From an uncultured Acidocella sp. (lineage in GTDB: Bacteria; Pseudomonadota; Alphaproteobacteria; Acetobacterales; Acetobacteraceae), in assembly GCF_946222605.1 (NCBI RefSeq), contig NZ_CAMIIE010000014.1:6104-70103 (forward strand): a stretch of DNA of 64,000 bases, read 5' to 3'. The notes under the pieces are model-generated. The model did not search any database. It was not told the origin of the DNA and saw nothing but the letters and a program-made list of their open reading frames with translations. Position numbers and translations under genes: made by a program. Positions 59,974-64,000 of the stretch are shown piece after piece; the first letter of the stretch is position 1; every line of letters starts with the position of its first letter.

Positions 59974-60773
59974 GTCGCCGCACGCGCCCGGTAGCGCGAA
60001 GCCGGCTGGGATTTGGAGAGGTTCGGCCCCATCGCCTTGCGCGCCTGCTCATAAGCCTCGAACTGCGCCGCGTCCGGCAGGCCGGGGATCGTCACGCTCT
60101 CGCCCCGGTTCAGCCCCAGCAAAGCGGCATCCACCAGATCATCCACCTCCATCACCATCTCCGGCGGCAGCATGGCGATATCCATGCCCGAGCGCGCCCA
60201 GATCTCGGTGCGGGTGGAGCCGGGCAGCACCGCCTGCACATGCACGCCCAGCGGCGCCAGCTCGCGCCCCATGCCCTGGCTGAGATTGAGCAGAAACGCC
60301 TTGCTGGCATTATAGACTGGGTTGAAACGCTCGGTGACCAGCGCCACCACGGAGGCGATATTGACGATCTGCCCGTGCCCGCGCGGCCCGAATGCCCGCG
60401 CCGCCGCCGCCGCCAGCCGGGCGGCCGCCAGCACGTTGAGCTGCACGATATCGGTGATCTCCTGGGGGGACATCTCCGCCAGCGCGCTCACCCGCGCCAT
60501 GCCGGCATTATTGACGAAGAGATCGATCTTCGTGGCCAGTTCCGCCTCAACCGCGCCGATGCCCGCTTCGCTGAGCAGATCCGCCTTCACCACCTTCACC
60601 GCCACGCCGTCGCGCTGGCGCAGTTTCGCCGCCAGCGCGCCCAGCCGCGCCTCGTCGCGCGCCACCAGCACCAGATCATAGCCGCGCGCCGCCAGCCTGT
60701 CCGCATAGACCGCGCCGATACCGCTGGAGGCGCCGGTGATCAGGGCCGTGCCAGCCCGCCGATGTTCGCTCAT
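59970..60773 (-). CDS. SDR-family oxidoreductase, first gene of the efflux operon
   Basis: Short-chain dehydrogenase of 267 residues with TGASSGIGAVYADRLAARGYD (cofactor), LFVNNAGMA, GQIVNIASVVAL and YNASKAFLLNLSQ (Tyr-Lys), DltE-like. RD after strand 2 (VARDEARLG) suggests NADP. It is divergent from a TetR gene and overlaps emrA, so a detoxifying reductase co-induced with an efflux pump is likely. Confidence 0.88.
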   Translation of the reverse strand: MSEHRRAGTALITGASSGIGAVYADRLAARGYDLVLVARDEARLGALAAKLRQRDGVAVKVVKADLLSEAGIGAVEAELATKIDLFVNNAGMARVSALAEMSPQEITDIVQLNVLAAARLAAAAARAFGPRGHGQIVNIASVVALVTERFNPVYNASKAFLLNLSQGMGRELAPLGVHVQAVLPGSTRTEIWARSGMDIAMLPPEMVMEVDDLVDAALLGLNRGESVTIPGLPDAAQFEAYEQARKAMGPNLSKSQPASRYRARAAT

Positions 60774-60817
60774 GAGAAAATCCTTTTGGGAGAGAAAAAC
60801 CTTGTCATTAAATTATG

Positions 60818-60844
60818 ATCATCATATAAAATGTCAATCATCAT
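60818..60844. promoter_or_regulatory. Direct repeats in the SDR-emrAB/TetR divergent promoter region
   Basis: The 95-base gap is strikingly AT-rich. ATCATCAT occurs at 60818-60825 and 60837-60844, 19 bases apart, and TATGATCATCATATA around the first is nearly palindromic. It is a plausible TetR operator controlling both directions. No clear -35/-10 pair was fixed. Confidence 0.45.
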
Positions 60845-60868
60845 TTTATCGGGTACGGGTTGATCGCG

Positions 60869-61447
60869 ATGAAGTTCGAAAAAGGCCATAAGGAGCAGAC
60901 GCGGCAGCGTATCATCGAGACCGCCTCGCGCAGCTTCCGCAAAAACGGCGTGGCGGCCACCGGCATAGCCGGGCTGATGGCGGAGGCCGGGCTCACCCAT
61001 GGCGGGTTTTACGCGCATTTTCCCTCGAAGGAGGATCTGGTGCGCGCGGCCTTGGACCAGGCGCTGGACAAAAACCGCGCCAGCCGCGAACGGGCGATGG
61101 CGGCGCAGGCGGACGGCCTCGCAGCCTTAATCCGCTTCTATCTGCGCCCCGCGCACCGGGACATGCCGGAGCGCGGCTGCGCGGCGGCGGCCTTGATCAG
61201 CGAAATCGCCCGGCATGAGCCGGAAACCCGCGCCGCCTTCACCCTGCGGTTGCGCGGCCTGCTGGAGCAGATTGCGGAAAAGCTGCCGGACGCGATGGCG
61301 GATGAGGCGCGTGAGGCGCTGGCCATTGGGCTGTTCGGCACGCTGCTGGGTTGTTTGCAGATGGCGCGCGCTGTGGACGATCCGGCGCTGTCGGACCGCA
61401 TTCTGGCGGCGGGTGAGCGGGCGGCGTTGACGCTGGCGGCGTCCTAA
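60869..61447 (+). CDS. TetR-family regulator of the efflux operon
   Basis: Repressor of 192 residues: N-terminal helix-turn-helix (TRQRIIETASRSFRKNGVAATGIAGLMAEAGLTHGGFYAHFPSKE in family form, about 8-50) and a C-terminal ligand domain with RGCAAAALISEIARHEPE, typical of the NemR/AcrR-like TetR_C group. The start may be ATG 60869 or TTG 60860; neither has a strong ribosome site. It faces the SDR-emrAB operon and probably represses it. Confidence 0.86.
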   Translation: MKFEKGHKEQTRQRIIETASRSFRKNGVAATGIAGLMAEAGLTHGGFYAHFPSKEDLVRAALDQALDKNRASRERAMAAQADGLAALIRFYLRPAHRDMPERGCAAAALISEIARHEPETRAAFTLRLRGLLEQIAEKLPDAMADEAREALAIGLFGTLLGCLQMARAVDDPALSDRILAAGERAALTLAAS

Positions 61448-61452
61448 AGTCG

Positions 61453-61540
61453 CAAAAAGGTCTGGGTGGCGGGAACGCTGGTGCCGCCATCCCAGGCGTT
61501 CTTTGCCGCTTTTTGAAAAAAGCGGCACCAAAAACTTTTG
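61453..61540. repeat. Hairpin-rich intergenic repeat, copy B
   Basis: Matches the right half of copy A: AAAGGTCTGGG, the conserved CCATCCCAG, CTTTGCCGCTTTTTG and AAAAAAGCGGC, then CACCAAAAACTTTTG. The GCCGCTTTTT/AAAAAGCGGC hairpin lies at 61505-61526. It again separates convergent genes (TetR and a periplasmic protein) and probably terminates both. Confidence 0.75.
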
Positions 61541-61543
61541 CAA

Positions 61544-62125
61544 TTAATGCTGTTGCAGCAGTGCCGCCACCGCCCCTGGCGGCAAATTCAGCGGTGCGAA
61601 GCCTGGCGGCGGCACGAATCCGTCCGGCGGTTGCGGGCCGAAACTCACGGCGGTGGCGGTCACATCCGCGCCGCCATGCGAATCATGCCCGACAAAATGC
61701 AAAATCACCCCATCGCGGGTCAGGCAGGCGGTGGCCGCGCCGTGCTGGTCCGTCACCAGATAATTCCGGCAGTCCAGCCCGGCATAATGCCCTCTCCCCA
61801 GCGGGCTGAAATTCGCCCCGTCCGCCTGGCTGATCTCCGCCGTCAGCGCCGAGACATCCGGCGTGCTGACAATGGCATGCAAGGCCGGCACCACCAGCTT
61901 CGCCTCGCCGCGCGGCAGATCCGCCAGCACGAAAAACCCGTTCGGGCTGTCCACCCGCGCCAGCTGGTAGCGGGCATTATAGCTGAGCTGATAATTTTGC
62001 GGCGCCTGGCCGGTGCCCGAGAGCGTGTAATCCACCTGCACATCGCGCGTCGGCAGAAAGGCGGGGGCGGCGGCGGCCAGGCCCGGGATCAGGGCCGCGC
62101 AGGCGGCGAGAAGCAGATATTTCAT
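61544..62125 (-). CDS. Periplasmic protein of unknown function
   Basis: Protein of 193 residues with a signal peptide (MKYLLLAACAALIPGLAAAAPA). The mature chain is beta-rich (VQVDYTLSGTGQAPQNYQLSYNARY, GEAKLVVPALHAIVSTP) and ends in a Pro/Gly-rich tail (GPQPPDGFVPPPGFAPLNLPPGA). It has two Cys (LDCRNY, ATACLT), which could form a disulfide. No family is recognised with certainty; it resembles lipoprotein-like DUF4412/LolA-type beta folds only loosely. It overlaps aat by ATGA. Confidence 0.7.
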   Translation of the reverse strand: MKYLLLAACAALIPGLAAAAPAFLPTRDVQVDYTLSGTGQAPQNYQLSYNARYQLARVDSPNGFFVLADLPRGEAKLVVPALHAIVSTPDVSALTAEISQADGANFSPLGRGHYAGLDCRNYLVTDQHGAATACLTRDGVILHFVGHDSHGGADVTATAVSFGPQPPDGFVPPPGFAPLNLPPGAVAALLQQH

Positions 62126-62787
62126 GGAACCTCTTTTCGGATGGCCTCAAACTCGCGCAGCAATGCGGCGGGATCGGGGCGGGCTGGAAACCGGGCGGGC
62201 TGCTCCAGCGCCTCCGCCAGCAGCGCGTGATAGCGCGCCCTTGGCACCTCATGCGCGCCGAAGCGGGCGAGATGGCTGGTGATGAACTGCGTATCCAGCA
62301 GCACATAGCCGCCCAGCCGCAGCCGCGCCACCAGATGCGCCAGCGCCACCTTGGAGGCATCGGTCGCGGTGGAGAACATGCTCTCGCCGAAAAATGCCCC
62401 GCCCAGCGCGGCGCCATACAGCCCGCCGACCAGCCTTCCATCCTCCCAGGTCTCGACACTATGCGCGAAGCCCAGCCGGAACAGCTCGGTGAACAGGGTC
62501 TCGATCTCGTGATTGATCCAGGTTTCCGGCCGGTTTTCGCGCGCCGCCGCGCAGGCGGCGATGGTGCCGGCGAAATCCGCATCGGCGGTGACGCTGAATC
62601 GCGCCCCGCGCAGCGTCTTCATCAGGCTGTGGGAGATGTGAAACCCATGCAGAGGCAACACCCCGCGCGCATCCGGGTCCAGCCAATGCAGCGTGCGGCT
62701 CTCGCGCGATTCCGCCATCGGAAACAGCCCGAGCCGGTAGGCGCGGAGCAGCAGATCCGGTGTGAGCAGAAAGGGCCGGGCGGACAT
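62122..62787 (-). CDS. aat: Leucyl/phenylalanyl-tRNA--protein transferase
   Basis: N-end-rule enzyme of 221 residues that adds Leu or Phe to N-terminal Arg/Lys of proteins, targeting them to ClpAP. LLRAYRLGLFPMAESR, LHWLDPDARGVLPLHGFHIS, ETWEDGRLVGGLYGAALGGAFFGESMFS and LGGYVLLDTQFITSHLARFGA are all conserved Aat blocks. It is complete and co-transcribed with the periplasmic protein gene. Confidence 0.96.
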   Translation of the reverse strand: MSARPFLLTPDLLLRAYRLGLFPMAESRESRTLHWLDPDARGVLPLHGFHISHSLMKTLRGARFSVTADADFAGTIAACAAARENRPETWINHEIETLFTELFRLGFAHSVETWEDGRLVGGLYGAALGGAFFGESMFSTATDASKVALAHLVARLRLGGYVLLDTQFITSHLARFGAHEVPRARYHALLAEALEQPARFPARPDPAALLREFEAIRKEVP

Positions 62788-62810
62788 GCCGGGATTTCAC
62801 ACCCAAGCGG

Positions 62811-63890
62811 ATGGTTTGCCAAGCGGGCAAATGCTGTGTAGCCAAAGGCGTGCCGCAACAAGCTCGCGCCAAACTGGGAACATTGGAGCTGGGGCGCTTC
62901 ATCGCCGCATCCTTGGTCGCCTTGTTCCATGCCAGCTGGGCGGTGGGGCAGCTCGGCGCGCATCCGCGCCCGGCGCCGGGCGGCCTGCTGGCGCTGCTGC
63001 CGCTGCCGGCCATCCAGTATTTTTTCGTGCTCAGCGGCTTCGTCATGCTGCACGCGCATCGCGACGATATCGGCCATCCTTATGCCACGCTGCGCTTCTG
63101 GTGGCGCCGGGCCTGCCGCATCTATCCGGCCTATTGGCTGGCGCTGGCGGGGGCGATGCTGCTCTGGCACGCCGCCCTGCGCCCGGCCTTGCTGGCGCCG
63201 CTGGTCACGCTCTGGCCCGGCGCGCATGATGAATGGGTCGCCCCGGCCTGGACGCTGCGTTACGAAATCGGCTTTTATTTGCTGTTCGGGCTCTGCCTGC
63301 TGCCGGGGTTGGCGCGCTGGGTGCTGGGGCTTTGGGCGCTGGCGATCCTGGCCCGGCTGGCCTGGCCCGCGGGGCTTGGGCCTCAGGCGGCGGGCGGGCT
63401 GTTCACCAGTACGGATCTGCTGTTTTTCGGCGGGCTGCTGGCGGCGTGGCTCTATCATCGGCACAATCTGAGGCCGCCGGCCTGCCTGGTGCTGCTGGGG
63501 CTCGGTATTGCCTTCACGCTGCCGGGGGCGCTGGCCTCATTCGGAAACGCGCCGCTGGACAAGGCGCTGAAAGCCGGCTGTGCGGCGATCGGCTTTGGAG
63601 GGGTGATCCTTGGCCTGGCCGGGCTGGAGCGCTGCGGCGCGTTGCGCACCGGCCAGCTGGCGCTCTGGCTGGGGCAGCTTTCCTACCCGCTCTACATCCT
63701 GCACATGGTCATCCTGGCGCTGCTTCTGGCCTGGGGCAAAGGCCGGCTGCGGCTGGGCGCCGCAGCCCAGCCCTGGGCGCTGCTGGCGGTGATCCTGCTG
63801 CTCTACGCGCTCTGCGCCGCGGCCACGTTCTGGTTCGACCAGCCGGTGCAACGCTGGCTGCGCGGGCGCAAAAACTGCCCCCGGCGGTGA
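62811..63890 (+). CDS. Acyltransferase 3 family membrane protein
   Basis: OafA/YrhL-type integral membrane acyltransferase of up to 359 residues with about ten helices. LELGRFIAASLVALFHASWA has the family His near the start, FFVLSGFVMLHAHRD is the second motif (Arg/His), and LSYPLYILHMVILALLLAW is the C-terminal motif. It would O-acylate a glycan or lipid. GTG 62850 is an alternative start with homologues beginning near there; ATG 62811 lacks a clear ribosome site. A stem-loop follows. Confidence 0.86.
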   Translation: MVCQAGKCCVAKGVPQQARAKLGTLELGRFIAASLVALFHASWAVGQLGAHPRPAPGGLLALLPLPAIQYFFVLSGFVMLHAHRDDIGHPYATLRFWWRRACRIYPAYWLALAGAMLLWHAALRPALLAPLVTLWPGAHDEWVAPAWTLRYEIGFYLLFGLCLLPGLARWVLGLWALAILARLAWPAGLGPQAAGGLFTSTDLLFFGGLLAAWLYHRHNLRPPACLVLLGLGIAFTLPGALASFGNAPLDKALKAGCAAIGFGGVILGLAGLERCGALRTGQLALWLGQLSYPLYILHMVILALLLAWGKGRLRLGAAAQPWALLAVILLLYALCAAATFWFDQPVQRWLRGRKNCPRR

Positions 63891-63912
63891 GCCGGAGGCC
63901 GTTTTGCCATTC

Positions 63913-63955
63913 CTAGAGTATCAAGCTTTTAGATTGATGCTCTAGATTTTGTTTT
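63913..63955 (+). terminator. Probable terminator after the acyltransferase gene
   Basis: CTAGAGTATCAA (63913-63924) and TTGATGCTCTAG (63934-63945) pair over 12 positions with one G-U wobble and a nine-base loop, followed by ATTTTGTTTT. The rest of the window to 64000 shows no gene. Confidence 0.7.
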
Positions 63956-64000
63956 AGCGAGCAATTTCATGTGTTTATTTTGACGCTGGCGCGTCAACCT

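Noticed and set aside
1..64000. tRNA or rRNA genes, CRISPR arrays, insertion sequences and prophage genes
   Set aside because: No cloverleaf, spacer-repeat array, transposase or phage structural gene was recognised by reading.

Overview
The window is high-GC bacterial chromosome with dense, tightly overlapping operons. Gene content (guanidine carboxylase operon, OprB porin, leucyl/phenylalanyl-tRNA transferase, many ABC and MFS carriers, IclR/GntR/TetR regulators) fits an alphaproteobacterium. An acetic-acid-bacterium-type heterotroph (Acetobacteraceae) is my best guess, but that is inference. No rRNA, tRNA, CRISPR array, insertion sequence or prophage gene was seen. Almost everything is catabolic: import, funnelling and local regulation of small organic and nitrogenous compounds.

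Region 1 (1-22.6 kb) is centred on hydroaromatic and aromatic acid use. It opens with a 3-oxoacid CoA-transferase pair (scoAB) facing a PcaR/PcaU-like IclR regulator and an MFS carrier. Next comes a second IclR gene and a five-gene minus-strand operon: two paralogous 3-ketosteroid-dehydrogenase-like flavoproteins, a NIPSNAP protein, a shikimate-dehydrogenase-like protein and a TIM-barrel isomerase. Facing it is a branched-chain-type ABC importer whose LivM, LivG and LivF are fused in one polypeptide, followed by an OprB porin and another TIM-barrel protein. An MFS carrier, a quinate/shikimate dehydrogenase, a QuiC1-type 3-dehydroshikimate dehydratase and a TetR regulator complete a quinate/shikimate to protocatechuate branch.

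Region 2 (22.7-40 kb) holds ilvE, then a creatininase-family amidohydrolase, an SDR, a conserved unknown protein and a LysR regulator. Facing these are a 20-residue leader ORF, a membrane desaturase-family enzyme, a flavin monooxygenase and an ABC importer of the urea-carboxylase-associated type. Convergent to that is the operon for two DUF1989 proteins, a biotin-dependent carboxylase and allophanate hydrolase, preceded by a clear guanidine-I (ykkC-yxkD) riboswitch. The operon is therefore best read as guanidine assimilation, not urea assimilation.

Region 3 (40-55.6 kb) is sugar-acid and sugar/polyol use: 5-dehydro-4-deoxyglucarate dehydratase, a GntR/FCD regulator, and a PfkB kinase, zinc dehydrogenase and class I aldolase operon facing a CUT1 sugar ABC transporter with an embedded SDR. 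An AtoE-type carrier, an alpha-ketoglutarate semialdehyde dehydrogenase and a TPP enzyme follow. Related operator sequences upstream of the dehydratase and in the kinase-operon/transporter divergent region suggest that the GntR protein controls both.

Region 4 (55.6-64 kb) has an ABC-2 exporter, an EmrAB-type efflux operon with an SDR and its TetR regulator, a periplasmic unknown, aat and an acyltransferase-3 protein. Two copies of a hairpin-rich intergenic repeat sit between convergent gene pairs at about 52.0 and 61.5 kb.
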